Assembly: GCF_002250625.1 (NCBI RefSeq)
Contig: NZ_NMVQ01000001.1
Coordinates: 434,001 to 498,000, forward strand
DNA length: 64,000 nt
Direction of reading: 5' to 3'
From: Enemella dayhoffiae
Lineage (GTDB): Bacteria > Actinomycetota > Actinomycetes > Propionibacteriales > Propionibacteriaceae
The translations under genes were made by a program, and so were the position numbers. The notes below the pieces were generated by a model. The model was given only the letters and a program-made list of their open reading frames with translations. It was not told where the DNA came from and ran no database searches. Below, one piece after another: positions 26,803-34,406 of this stretch (its first letter is position 1; every line of letters begins with the position of its first letter).

Positions 26803-26816
26803 TTTGCGTCCGCAAA
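26803..26816 (+). promoter_or_regulatory. Palindrome TTTGCG-TC-CGCAAA upstream of the HTH gene
   Basis: Perfect 6-base arms around two bases, centred 20 bases before the start of the helix-turn-helix gene and just after the kinase stop. A likely operator for that regulator or another dimeric protein. A related TTTTGCG half-site lies near 13748, ahead of the MoxR gene. Confidence 0.5.
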
Positions 26817-26830
26817 ATGTGGGAGGGCCG

Positions 26831-27361
26831 ATGCAGCGTGGTGAGGCCGAGGTGTCGCAGACGCGTGCCCGGCAGATCGAGCTCTATGGTGAGCCGCTCC
26901 AGGACGTGCTCGGTCGTTGCTCCCGCTCGTTGCACCTGACCCAGGCGCGCATGTCCGAGCTGCTCGGCATCTCGGCGCCCATGCTTTCGCAGCTGATCAA
27001 CGGGCATCGGATCAAGATCGGCAACCCCGCCGCCGCCCAACGGCTGCAGTGGATGATCCGGATCGCCCAGCAGGTCGACCAGGGCGTCACCGCTCTGCCG
27101 GCCGCGCTGGAGGAACTGCACCGCAACGCCAAGGCCTCCGATGTGCTCAACGCCCCGCCCAGCGGGACCGCCCGGCGTACCCGACACCTCGCCACCGAGA
27201 TCCAGGAGGTGTGCCGGCAGACCGCCGCCGCCACCGATTTCGTCGGTGCGGCGGAACTGGTCCGGGAGCGTTATCCGGAGATCGCGGAGTTTCTGCTGAT
27301 CTATGGCGCGGAGCGCGCCGATCGCGCGATGCGGCACACCGACCAGGTCCTGCGAGGCTGA
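26831..27361 (+). CDS. Helix-turn-helix DNA-binding protein
   Basis: 176 residues from ATG 26831 with GGGAGGG upstream. The N-terminal half contains an XRE-like HTH: LHLTQARMSELLGISAPMLSQLINGHRIKIGNP. The rest is helical without a known ligand domain. It lies 35 bases after the kinase gene, so the two may be linked in function; the palindrome in the gap suggests self-regulation (inference). Confidence 0.75.
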   Translation: MQRGEAEVSQTRARQIELYGEPLQDVLGRCSRSLHLTQARMSELLGISAPMLSQLINGHRIKIGNPAAAQRLQWMIRIAQQVDQGVTALPAALEELHRNAKASDVLNAPPSGTARRTRHLATEIQEVCRQTAAATDFVGAAELVRERYPEIAEFLLIYGAERADRAMRHTDQVLRG

Positions 27362-27539
27362 GTCGAGTCCCGCATTCCCTGTGTGGGTGTGATTTCTCAC
27401 GTTTCCTTAGACCCGGCTGAGCAGCGCCTCAAAGCATCCGCCGGGGTGTGGACAGGTGACTGGTGGGCGTGGATATAGTCAAATCCACTGCAAGGTATGT
27501 ACGACTCCCGGCCAGAATCAGCCCCACGTGAGGAGCATC
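27362..27539 (+). other. 178-base spacer upstream of the PRC-barrel gene
   Basis: Contains an imperfect inverted pair GTGGAT..ATCCAC at about 27471-27490 and the ribosome site GTGAGGAGC just before the ATG. It is A/T-richer than its surroundings and is presumably the promoter, but no convincing -35/-10 pair could be fixed. Confidence 0.4.
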
Positions 27540-29168
27540 ATGACCAGCGAAAACCACCACAACGACATCGATTCCCTGCTCAACGCCACCGTCTATGACA
27601 AGGACGGCGACAAGGTGGGTGGTGTCGGCCAGCTCTATCTCGACGACGACACGGGGCGTCCCAGCTGGGTGACCGTCTCGACCGGCCTGTTCGGAACCAA
27701 GGAGACCTTCGTTCCGCTGCAGGACGCGACCTACACCGACGGCGAGATCCGGGTCCCGTATGACAAGGCGCGGATCAAGGACGCCCCGAACCTCGATGTG
27801 GATGAGCACCTGACCCCCTCGGCCGAGGCGAAGTTGTACAGCTTCTATGGCGTGCAGGAGCGGAACCGCGAGAAGTCGGCCCAGAGCGAGGAGCAGCAGC
27901 GGCTGCGTCGCCACGACCGCCACGGCGGGACGGGTGCCGCGGCCGGAGCCGCGGGTGCGGCCGGTGCTGCTGGTGCTGCGGCGGGTCACCATGATCGTGA
28001 TCATGACGGGCACCGCGATGGCGGGATGAAGGAGCGCCTCGACCGCGACAACGACGGCCGCCTCGACTCCGACGACCTTCGCGGCCGCGACCGCGATCAT
28101 GACGGGCACCGCGATGGCGGGATGAAGGTCGACCGCGACAACGACGGCCGCCTCGACTCCGACGATCTCCGCGGCCGCGACCGCGATCATGGGGGCCTCG
28201 GACACCAGGGCGACGCCCAGGGGTACGGCAACGCCGGCCAGCAGGGCGGCCTCGGACACCAGGGTGACGCCCAGGGGTACGGCGACGGCGGTCACCAGGG
28301 CGGCCTCGGACACGGTGGCGACGCGCAGGGCTACGGCGGCCAGGGTCAGCAGCACGGCGGCCACGGTGCGGCCGGGGCCGCTGCCGGTGCCGCTGGTGCC
28401 GCTGGTGCCCCCGGCCTGGGAGCTGCCGCCGCCGGCGCGGCTCACCACGGCCAGCAGGGACAGCACGGTCAGCAGGGCATGGGCCAGCAGGGCATGGGCC
28501 AGCAGGGCATGGGCCAGCAGGGCGGCATGGGTCAGCAGGGTTACGAGCAGGGCGGCATGGGCCAGCAGGGCGGCATGGGTCAGCAGGGCGGCATGGGTCA
28601 GCAGGGCGGCATGGGTCAGCAGGGTTACGAGCAGGGCGGCATGGGCCAGCAGGGCATGCAGCAGCCCGGGATGGGTCAGCAGCAGCCCGGGATGGGTCAG
28701 CAACAGCCCGGGATGGGTCAGCAGCAGCCCGGGATGGGTCAGCAGCAGCCCGGGATGGGTCAGCAGCAGCCCGGGATGGGTCAGCAGGGTGTCGGCCAGC
28801 AGGGCTACGAGCAGGGCGGCATGGGCCACCAGCAGCAGGGCGGCGTCGGCCAGCAGGGCATGCAGCAGGGCGGCATGGGCGGCGCGGCAGGCCAGCAGGG
28901 CATGGGCCAGCAGGGTCAGCAGGGTGGCCTGCAGGGCCGGATGGACCGCGACGGCGACGGCCGCCTCGACGCCGGTGACCTGACCGGCCAGCATGGCCAG
29001 CAGGGCCAGGGCGAGCAGGGCGACAAGCACGGTCTCGGTGGCACTCCGGTCAGCGACATGGGCCCCGGTGGCCAGGGCGGCCAGGGTGGTCAGGGCGGCC
29101 TGAAGGGCAAGCTGGACCGTGACGGTGACGGCCAGATCCGCGACGACCTGCCCGGCGGCGGTCGCTGA
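27540..29168 (+). CDS. PRC-barrel protein with EF-hand-like loops and long Gly/Gln-rich repeat tail
   Basis: 542 residues from ATG 27540. Residues 10-110 are a PRC-barrel (LLNATVYDKDGDKVGGVGQLYLDDDTGRPSW), a small beta-barrel found in stress and photosynthetic proteins. Four DxDxDG-type loops (DRDNDGRLDSDD twice near 170-215, DRDGDGRLDAGD near 475, DRDGDGQIRDD near 530) look like EF-hand or dockerin-type calcium sites. Between them lies about 250 residues of low complexity: GYG..GHQGGLGHQGD repeats, GMGQQG repeats and six QQPGMGQ units, encoded by near-identical DNA repeats. No signal peptide, so likely cytoplasmic. Such composition suggests a disordered, possibly self-associating tail. Confidence 0.85.
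   Translation: MTSENHHNDIDSLLNATVYDKDGDKVGGVGQLYLDDDTGRPSWVTVSTGLFGTKETFVPLQDATYTDGEIRVPYDKARIKDAPNLDVDEHLTPSAEAKLYSFYGVQERNREKSAQSEEQQRLRRHDRHGGTGAAAGAAGAAGAAGAAAGHHDRDHDGHRDGGMKERLDRDNDGRLDSDDLRGRDRDHDGHRDGGMKVDRDNDGRLDSDDLRGRDRDHGGLGHQGDAQGYGNAGQQGGLGHQGDAQGYGDGGHQGGLGHGGDAQGYGGQGQQHGGHGAAGAAAGAAGAAGAPGLGAAAAGAAHHGQQGQHGQQGMGQQGMGQQGMGQQGGMGQQGYEQGGMGQQGGMGQQGGMGQQGGMGQQGYEQGGMGQQGMQQPGMGQQQPGMGQQQPGMGQQQPGMGQQQPGMGQQQPGMGQQGVGQQGYEQGGMGHQQQGGVGQQGMQQGGMGGAAGQQGMGQQGQQGGLQGRMDRDGDGRLDAGDLTGQHGQQGQGEQGDKHGLGGTPVSDMGPGGQGGQGGQGGLKGKLDRDGDGQIRDDLPGGGR
28470..28920 (+). repeat. Tandem repeat array in the PRC-barrel gene tail
   Basis: Near-identical units built on CAGCAGGGCATGGGC and CAGCAGGGCGGCATGGG, then about six 21-base units of CAGCAGCCCGGGATGGGT type between 28659 and 28781. 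All units are multiples of three, so copy-number change would alter protein length without shifting the frame. Likely length-variable between strains and prone to assembly collapse. Confidence 0.85.
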
Positions 29169-29190
29169 GCCGCAGACCCGGCGTACACCT

Positions 29191-29225
29191 CGAACGCCCC
29201 GGTGCCCACCGCACCGGGGCGTTCG
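29191..29225 (+). terminator. Strong hairpin terminator after the PRC-barrel gene
   Basis: A perfect 15-base-pair stem (CGAACGCCCCGGTGC with GCACCGGGGCGTTCG) with a five-base loop begins 22 bases after the stop codon. There is only a short T-containing tail (TCGTCGTCT), normal for high-GC actinobacteria. Confidence 0.85.
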
Positions 29226-29259
29226 TCGTCTCCGGATGATCGCCTGACAGACTCTCGCC

Positions 29260-29775
29260 ATGGAAGCGCGGGAGTTCTGGAGTTTCGTCGACCGAGCGAG
29301 CACCCGGCTGGCCGACCAGGGTGACGCGACCGACCCGACCGCCACCCGGCTGTTGCTCACCCTCAACCGCGCCTCGGCGGTGATCACCTATGACCTGGAG
29401 TCGTCCATCCACCGGCCGCGCGGCCGCTCCTGGGCCGCGTTCCGACTGATGTTCGTGCTCTGGCTCGCCGGGCCGCTGGAGTCGAAGCGGGCCGCCGAGC
29501 TGACCGGGCAGAGCCGGGCCGCCACCTCGAACCTGACCACCCCGCTGGAGGCGGCCGGAGTACTCACCCGCAAGACCGATAACCATGATCGCCGATCGGT
29601 GACGCTGACGCTGACCGAGGCCGGCCGGGCCGAGATCACCGAGCTGTTCGCCGAGCACCACCGGCGCGAGCAGCAGTGGGCGCAGGCGCTGACCCCCTGG
29701 GAACGCGAGACCCTGACCGGGCTGCTGGAGAAGTTGATCATGAGGACCGACATCACCATCCGTGGCCGGACCTGA
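29260..29775 (+). CDS. MarR-family transcriptional regulator
   Basis: 171 residues. Winged-helix domain: SWAAFRLMFVLWLAGPLESKRAAELTGQSRAATSNLTTPLEAAGVLTRK, wing DNHDRRSVTLTLTEAG, and helical dimerisation ends. It precedes hmgA by 78 bases; that gap holds a good promoter and a perfect palindrome over the transcription start, so it is probably the repressor of homogentisate breakdown (inference). Confidence 0.88.
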   Translation: MEAREFWSFVDRASTRLADQGDATDPTATRLLLTLNRASAVITYDLESSIHRPRGRSWAAFRLMFVLWLAGPLESKRAAELTGQSRAATSNLTTPLEAAGVLTRKTDNHDRRSVTLTLTEAGRAEITELFAEHHRREQQWAQALTPWERETLTGLLEKLIMRTDITIRGRT

Positions 29776-29784
29776 CTCGGACCG

Positions 29785-29813
29785 CTGACAAGTTGTGTGA
29801 TCGGCGCTACACT
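29785..29813 (+). promoter_or_regulatory. Predicted promoter of hmgA
   Basis: CTGACA and TACACT separated by 17 bases, a good match to the housekeeping -35/-10 pattern, ending 40 bases before the hmgA start. Confidence 0.6.
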
Positions 29814-29816
29814 TTG

Positions 29817-29830
29817 ATACATTGATGTAT
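29817..29830 (+). promoter_or_regulatory. MarR-type operator ATACAT-TG-ATGTAT
   Basis: Perfect 14-base palindrome beginning three bases after the predicted -10 hexamer of hmgA, covering the expected transcription start. Very A/T-rich against its surroundings. Binding of the upstream MarR protein here would block hmgA. Confidence 0.65.
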
Positions 29831-29853
29831 TAACTGGTCGAAGGGGAGGACCG

Positions 29854-31053
29854 ATGGCGTACTACCGCAGCGTGGGCAGCATCCCGCCCAAGCGACACAC
29901 CCAGCACCGGAACCCTTCGACGGACGGGCTCTACTACGAGGAGTTGATGGGTGAGGAGGGGTTCTCCTCGGACTCCTCGCTGCTCTATCACCGCGAGATC
30001 CCCTCGGCCATCGTCACCGTGAAGAAGTGGGAGCTGCCCGATCAGCAGACCCGCCCCAACGATCCGCTGCTACCGCGGCACTTCACGCTGCACGCCCTGT
30101 TCACCGAGGACACCTGGTCCGAGACCGACGTGGTCACCGGGCGTCGGCTGCTGCTCGGCAACGGTGACGTACGCCTGGCCTACGTGGTCGCGCGGGCCGA
30201 GAGCCCGCTGTACAAGAACGCGGCCGGTGACGAGCTGGTCTACATCGAGTCCGGGGAGGCCCGGCTGGAGACCGTGTTCGGCGTCCTGGACGTGGTCGAA
30301 CACGACTACGTGTTGATCCCCCGCAGCACGATCCACCGATGGCTGCCCCGGGGTGCCGAGCCGCTGCGGGCGTACATCGTCGAGGCGAACAGCCACATCG
30401 CACCGCCGAAGCGGTTCCTCTCCCGCTATGGGCAGTTCCTCGAGCACGCGCCCTATTGCGAGCGCGACCTGCACGGGCCGAGCGAACCGTTCGAGATGAC
30501 CGGGACCGACGTGTCGGTGCTGGTCAAGCATCACGGCCCGGGTGGGCGGATGGCGGGCACCGAGATGGTGCACGCGACCCACCCGTTCGACGTGGTCGGC
30601 TGGGACGGATGCCTGTATCCGTGGCGATTCAGCGTGGACGACTATGAGCCGCTGACCGGGCGGGTGCACCAGCCGCCGCCGAGCCACCAGGTGTTTGAGG
30701 GGCACAACTTCGTCATCTGCAACTTCGTGCCGCGCAAGGTCGACTATCACAAGCTGGCGATCCCGGTGCCCTACTATCACGCGAACGTCGACTCCGACGA
30801 GGTGATGTTCTATTGCGGCGGGGATTACGAAGCACGCAAGGGATCCGGGATCGGTCAGGGGTCGATCTCGCTGCATCCGGCCGGTCACGTGCACGGCCCG
30901 CAGCCGGGGGCGTACGAGCGCTCCATCGGGGTGGAGTTCTTCGACGAGCTGGCGGTGATGGTGGACACCTTCCGCCCGCTCGAGCTCGGCGAGGGTGCCG
31001 CTGGCTGCGAGGACGAGGCCTACGCGGGGAGCTGGAATGCCAACCGCCGCTGA
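29854..31053 (+). CDS. hmgA: Homogentisate 1,2-dioxygenase
   Basis: 399 residues. Non-haem iron ring-cleavage enzyme turning homogentisate into maleylacetoacetate in tyrosine and phenylalanine breakdown. The cupin fold is visible (VLIPRSTIHRW) with the C-terminal iron region GSISLHPAGHVHGP and later FFDELAVMVDT. GGGGAGGA precedes the ATG at 29854. It overlaps the next gene by 17 bases. fahA, for the last step, is 4.4 kb downstream; no maleylacetoacetate isomerase or 4-hydroxyphenylpyruvate dioxygenase is in the window. Confidence 0.92.
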   Translation: MAYYRSVGSIPPKRHTQHRNPSTDGLYYEELMGEEGFSSDSSLLYHREIPSAIVTVKKWELPDQQTRPNDPLLPRHFTLHALFTEDTWSETDVVTGRRLLLGNGDVRLAYVVARAESPLYKNAAGDELVYIESGEARLETVFGVLDVVEHDYVLIPRSTIHRWLPRGAEPLRAYIVEANSHIAPPKRFLSRYGQFLEHAPYCERDLHGPSEPFEMTGTDVSVLVKHHGPGGRMAGTEMVHATHPFDVVGWDGCLYPWRFSVDDYEPLTGRVHQPPPSHQVFEGHNFVICNFVPRKVDYHKLAIPVPYYHANVDSDEVMFYCGGDYEARKGSGIGQGSISLHPAGHVHGPQPGAYERSIGVEFFDELAVMVDTFRPLELGEGAAGCEDEAYAGSWNANRR

Positions 31054-31861
31054 CCCGCAGCTGTTCCGCGGGATGCTGGACGACGCGGCAATTTTCCCAC
31101 CAGGGTTGAAACCGCTGGAACAAGCGGTCCCCGCTCACCGGAACCACCGACGCTCGAAGTATCGCGAGCTGGTTGGTCCGCTGGTGCTCACGAGCGCGGC
31201 GTTGGATGAGCTGCCGCGGCTCACCAGGGGGTACGCCGACGGCTCGGTCGAGGTGTCGGTGACCGGGGTCGAGGTGACCCGGGCGCCAGAGGTGGCCGAG
31301 ATCTGCTTCACCCTGGCCGCCGTCCGGCTCGCCGCCTTCGAACTGCTGATCGGGGAGCTCGCCCCTCGTGAGGTGGGGCGGCACATGGCCGAGCTGGCCG
31401 CGGTGCTGCCGGGGGTTGAACTCTTCCTCGAGGTGCCGCTAACGCCCGATGGCGGATATTCGGAGGAGGTGCTGGAGGCCCTCGCCGGCACCCCGTGCCG
31501 GGCGAAATTCCGCACCGGCGGGGTGACCGCCGACCTCTATCCGAGCGAACAGCAGCTGGCGGCGGCGATCGAGTCGGCGGTTCGTCTCGGTGTCCCGTTC
31601 AAGGCGACGGCCGGACTGCATCACGCGCTGCGCAACACCGATGGGGACCGCGAGCAGCACGGCTTCGCCAACCTGCTCTGGGCCACCGCGGAGGCACAGC
31701 GCGCTGGCGACGTCGCGGGTGCCCTGGCGGAGCGCGACGGTGCGGTGGTGGCCGAGCGGGTGGCCGAGCTGGATCCGGGCGTACGCCAAGCCTTCCGCTC
31801 CTTCGGCACTTGCAGCATCGACGAGCCGGTCGAGGAGTTGCGGGGTCTTGGCCTGCTCTGA
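31037..31861 (+). CDS. Uncharacterised protein translationally coupled to hmgA
   Basis: 274 residues from ATG 31037, inside the 3' end of hmgA. Soluble, with alternating helix and strand segments ending EVSVTGVEV, VELFLEVPL, RAKFRTGGV, VPFKATAGLHH, which suggests a TIM-barrel-like layout; an Arg-Lys-His set (CRAKFRTGG, KATAGLHH) could be an active site. Family not recognised. The overlap implies a role tied to homogentisate breakdown, perhaps an isomerase or accessory factor, but that is inference only. Confidence 0.7.
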   Translation: MPTAADPQLFRGMLDDAAIFPPGLKPLEQAVPAHRNHRRSKYRELVGPLVLTSAALDELPRLTRGYADGSVEVSVTGVEVTRAPEVAEICFTLAAVRLAAFELLIGELAPREVGRHMAELAAVLPGVELFLEVPLTPDGGYSEEVLEALAGTPCRAKFRTGGVTADLYPSEQQLAAAIESAVRLGVPFKATAGLHHALRNTDGDREQHGFANLLWATAEAQRAGDVAGALAERDGAVVAERVAELDPGVRQAFRSFGTCSIDEPVEELRGLGLL

Positions 31862-31880
31862 CGCGGCCGGCGGAACGGGT

Positions 31881-31917
31881 CTTTGCAGTTGGGAACCTTT
31901 GCAGATGTGAACGCGTC
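31881..31917 (+). promoter_or_regulatory. ECF-sigma-like promoter with tandem CTTTGCAG elements (first DUF4333 gene)
   Basis: Two abutting 16-base copies, CTTTGCAGTTGGGAAC and CTTTGCAGATGTGAAC, at 31881-31896 and 31897-31912. Within them GGAACC (31892-31897) is followed after exactly 16 bases by CGTC (31914-31917), the classic layout of an extracytoplasmic-function sigma promoter. It ends 42 bases before the lipoprotein start. Confidence 0.65.
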
Positions 31918-31959
31918 GCTCCGGCGTTCCGGCGATCTGCCCCCCACCAAGGAGTCATC

Positions 31960-32406
31960 ATGAAGCGCACCTCGATTCGCCTCGCAACGGCCGCCCTGGG
32001 TGCGGCACTGGCCCTCAGCGCCTGCACGGGCATCACCTTCCAGCCCTATTCGGGCAGTCCGAGCAGCGCGAGTTCTCCGGCTGCGGCCCCGACCACCCGT
32101 TCGCCTTCCATCCAGCCCAGCCCGGAGGACAGCGCCTCCCCGGAGCCCGGTGAGTCACCCAGCCCCGGCGGTGGCTCCCGCGGCAAGGTGGCCCGCATCC
32201 AGGTGGAGGTGGCGATCATGAACGAGGTGAAGGACAAGACCGGTCGCACCGTGATCGTGGACTGCCCGGCCGATCTTGACGCGCGAGTGGGGACGAAGAT
32301 GACCTGCGACTGGCGCGATGTCGACGACAAGGGCCGGGTCGAGGTGGAGGTCATCTCCGTCGACTCCACCGGCCAGGTGAACTTCCGCTTCCGCACCGTC
32401 TCCTGA
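31960..32406 (+). CDS. DUF4333 lipoprotein
   Basis: 148 residues. Signal peptide with lipobox LSAC (Cys near 23), Ser/Pro linker, then a DUF4333 domain of about 75 residues: VEVAIMNEVKDKTGRTVIVDCPADLDARVGTKMTCDW, with the two conserved Cys expected to form a disulfide. Extracytoplasmic, function unknown; common in actinobacteria. GGAG lies five bases before the ATG. First of a tandem pair sharing the same promoter type. Confidence 0.85.
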   Translation: MKRTSIRLATAALGAALALSACTGITFQPYSGSPSSASSPAAAPTTRSPSIQPSPEDSASPEPGESPSPGGGSRGKVARIQVEVAIMNEVKDKTGRTVIVDCPADLDARVGTKMTCDWRDVDDKGRVEVEVISVDSTGQVNFRFRTVS

Positions 32407-32521
32407 CCACCTCCCGCAGAACTCCCGGGTTCTTGGCATCGCACCGACGAGAGCCTGCGGTCCAGCCGGCCGCGGGCCGTCAAGAGACCGGAGTTGTGCG
32501 GGAATCCACCAGTATTCGCAT

Positions 32522-32558
32522 CTTTGCAGATGGGAACCACTCGGTGAATCGCCCCGTC
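32522..32558 (+). promoter_or_regulatory. ECF-sigma-like promoter (second DUF4333 gene)
   Basis: A third copy of the 16-mer, CTTTGCAGATGGGAAC (32522-32537); GGAACC at 32533-32538 is followed after exactly 16 bases by CGTC at 32555-32558. Same arrangement as upstream of the first DUF4333 gene, 54 bases before the ATG. Confidence 0.65.
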
Positions 32559-32612
32559 AGTACTCATGTAAACCGCCGGAGACCCGGCACCCGATCCTCG
32601 ACAGGAGTCGTC

Positions 32613-33155
32613 ATGAAGACCACCCGTTCGCTCGCCGCCCTCCTGGCCGCAGCCGCTGCTGGCCTGGCCCTCTCCGGTTGCTCGGTGCTGCCGACCTCGT
32701 TCGCCGGCCCCCGCGCCCCGGAGCCGCCGGTCAGCCAGCCGGCCCCGCCGACCGAGCCCACCACCGCACCCACCAGTGCGCCCACCACCCGTACGCCGAG
32801 CAGCTCACCGACCAGCAGTCAGCGCCCGACCACCCAGCGCCCGACCACCCAGCGCCCGACCACCCCGCGTCCCACGCAGGACGGCCAGACCCCCACCGCG
32901 CCGAGCGACCCCGGCGTACGCAACGGGTACGTCCCGAAGGAGACCGTGGTCTATGAGGTGGCGAGCGCAATCAAGAAGAGGTACGGGTTCTATCCGAACG
33001 TGCAGTGCCCCGCCGACCTGCCCGCCCGGGTGGGCGCCGGCGTGAACTGCACCGTCGCCGACAGCAAGCTGCCCGGTGGACAGATCGAGGTCAAGGTCAC
33101 CGCCACCTCGATCAGCGGCCGCACGGTGAACATGAAGTTCGAGCAGGTCGGCTGA
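32613..33155 (+). CDS. DUF4333 lipoprotein, second copy
   Basis: 180 residues from ATG 32613 (CAGGAG upstream). Lipobox LSGC (Cys near 23), a long Pro/Thr/Ser linker with QRPTT repeated three times, then a DUF4333 domain with the conserved Cys pair (VQCPADLPARVGAGVNCTV). The domain is related to, but clearly diverged from, the preceding gene, so an old tandem duplication. Followed by a hairpin terminator. Confidence 0.85.
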   Translation: MKTTRSLAALLAAAAAGLALSGCSVLPTSFAGPRAPEPPVSQPAPPTEPTTAPTSAPTTRTPSSSPTSSQRPTTQRPTTQRPTTPRPTQDGQTPTAPSDPGVRNGYVPKETVVYEVASAIKKRYGFYPNVQCPADLPARVGAGVNCTVADSKLPGGQIEVKVTATSISGRTVNMKFEQVG

Positions 33156-33195
33156 GCCGGACCCGGCTGACCCGCCGAGCGGGCACCCTGAGACG

Positions 33196-33233
33196 AACCC
33201 GTCCCCCGGACTCTCCCCCGGGGGGCGGGTTTC
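33196..33233 (+). terminator. Hairpin terminator after the DUF4333 pair
   Basis: AACCCGTCCCCCGG pairs with CCGGGGGGCGGGTT (one G-T wobble) around an eight-base loop and is followed by TCCTTG. It lies 40 bases after the stop codon and separates the pair from the converging phosphatase gene. Confidence 0.75.
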
Positions 33234-33264
33234 CTTGTGCGCGACGGGCCGCACTCTCGAGGAG

Positions 33265-33948
33265 TCAGAGCCAGGAGTTGCGCTCCCGGGCGGTCGGCAC
33301 CACCGCCTGGTCCCACTGCTCGAACGGCTCGAGCAGCTTGTACCGGTTGTCGGGCTGGCGATCCAGCACGACGAAGGTGCCGTTGGGCGGATTGCAGATC
33401 GACTCGAAGTAGTCGACGCTCCAGTGGAACCACCGCATGCAGAACAGCCGCATCGTCAGCCCGTGGGTGACGATCACGACATTGCGCTCCATCGCCGGGT
33501 CGTCGAAGTTTCGGTGCAGCGATTCGAGGAAGGTGGATACCCGGTCATAGACGTCGGAGCCGGATTCGCCATGGCTGAACCGGTACCAGAAGTGGCCGTA
33601 GTCGTTGCGCAGCCGCTTCTCCTCGGCGATCTTGGCCGGGTCCTGGAAGTTGGCCCAGTCCTGTTCGCGGAGTCTCGGCTCCAGGCGTACCTCGTCGGCC
33701 GGGACGCCCAGGCCGAGCAGGGCGGCGGTCTCCAGGGTGCGGGTGTAGGGGGAGACCCACATCCGCAGCGTCTCCTCGCCGACCAGCGCGCGGATCCGCT
33801 CACCCGCCGCGATCACCTGCTCCCGGCCGCGTTCGGTCAGGTGCAGGGCGTGGTCGGGCACGGTCTCATAGATCCGGTCGTCGATGTTGCCCTCGCTCTC
33901 CCCGTGGCGGACCAGGATGATGCGTTGCGGACGGTGGGCCGGGGGCAC
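33265..33948 (-). CDS. Histidine phosphatase family protein (phosphoglycerate-mutase-like)
   Basis: 227 residues. The RHGESEGN motif at 14-21 holds the phospho-accepting His; VSPYTRTLETA supplies the Arg and VIVTHGLTMR the second His. Cytoplasmic phosphatase or mutase; substrate not deducible. Start GTG 33948 shares one base with the stop of the upstream SRPBCC gene. Confidence 0.87.
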   Translation of the reverse strand: MPPAHRPQRIILVRHGESEGNIDDRIYETVPDHALHLTERGREQVIAAGERIRALVGEETLRMWVSPYTRTLETAALLGLGVPADEVRLEPRLREQDWANFQDPAKIAEEKRLRNDYGHFWYRFSHGESGSDVYDRVSTFLESLHRNFDDPAMERNVVIVTHGLTMRLFCMRWFHWSVDYFESICNPPNGTFVVLDRQPDNRYKLLEPFEQWDQAVVPTARERNSWL

Positions 33949-34406
33949 TACTCCCCCGTACGCTCGGCCACGTCGGCCAACCGGGACAGCGACGCCCGCA
34001 GCCAGTCAGCGGTGGTACGCCGGGCGCGCGGGATCCGGTTGCTGTCGGTGAGCCCGGTCCAGTCGTAGGTGTGGGTGACCCGGGTCCGGCCGTCCTCGAG
34101 TGGCTCCAGCTCCCAGCGCCACAGATGCCCCGGGGGACGCGCACCCGGTTCGGCGGGCTGCCAGGCGATCAGCCGACCCTCGGTGAACTCGACGACGTGG
34201 TTCTCCCGCACCGAGCCCTGGGTCAGGGTCATGGTGAACAGCTGGCCGACCGCGGTGATCCGTTGCCCGGCCGGCGCCTCGGCCAGGTTGTCGTTGCCGT
34301 CCCAGCGGGGCTGGTTCGCCGGGTCGGCGATCAGCTCGAAGATGCTCCGCGCGTCCGCAGCGATCACCCGGCTGGCGGTGACGGTGCGCTGCTCAGTGTC
34401 GCTCAC
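33948..34406 (-). CDS. SRPBCC family protein
   Basis: 152 residues from GTG 34406; a GTG at 34424 is an alternative. START/SRPBCC fold: SRVIAADARSIFELIADPANQPRWDG at the front, VVEFTEGRLIAW, WRWELEPLEDGRTRVTHTYDW, and a C-terminal helix. Such proteins bind hydrophobic ligands. It overlaps the end of the pirin gene, giving a three-gene leftward operon pirin-SRPBCC-phosphatase. Confidence 0.82.
   Translation of the reverse strand: MSDTEQRTVTASRVIAADARSIFELIADPANQPRWDGNDNLAEAPAGQRITAVGQLFTMTLTQGSVRENHVVEFTEGRLIAWQPAEPGARPPGHLWRWELEPLEDGRTRVTHTYDWTGLTDSNRIPRARRTTADWLRASLSRLADVAERTGE

Noticed and set aside
28470-28920. CRISPR array
   Set aside because: Repeats are contiguous, codon-sized and within a protein-coding frame, with no unique spacers and no cas genes.
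27429-29387. Long minus-strand ORF (652 codons) rich in HALLAHAALL repeats
   Set aside because: It is the mirror of the PRC-barrel repeat array; the plus strand has the PRC fold, ribosome site and terminator.
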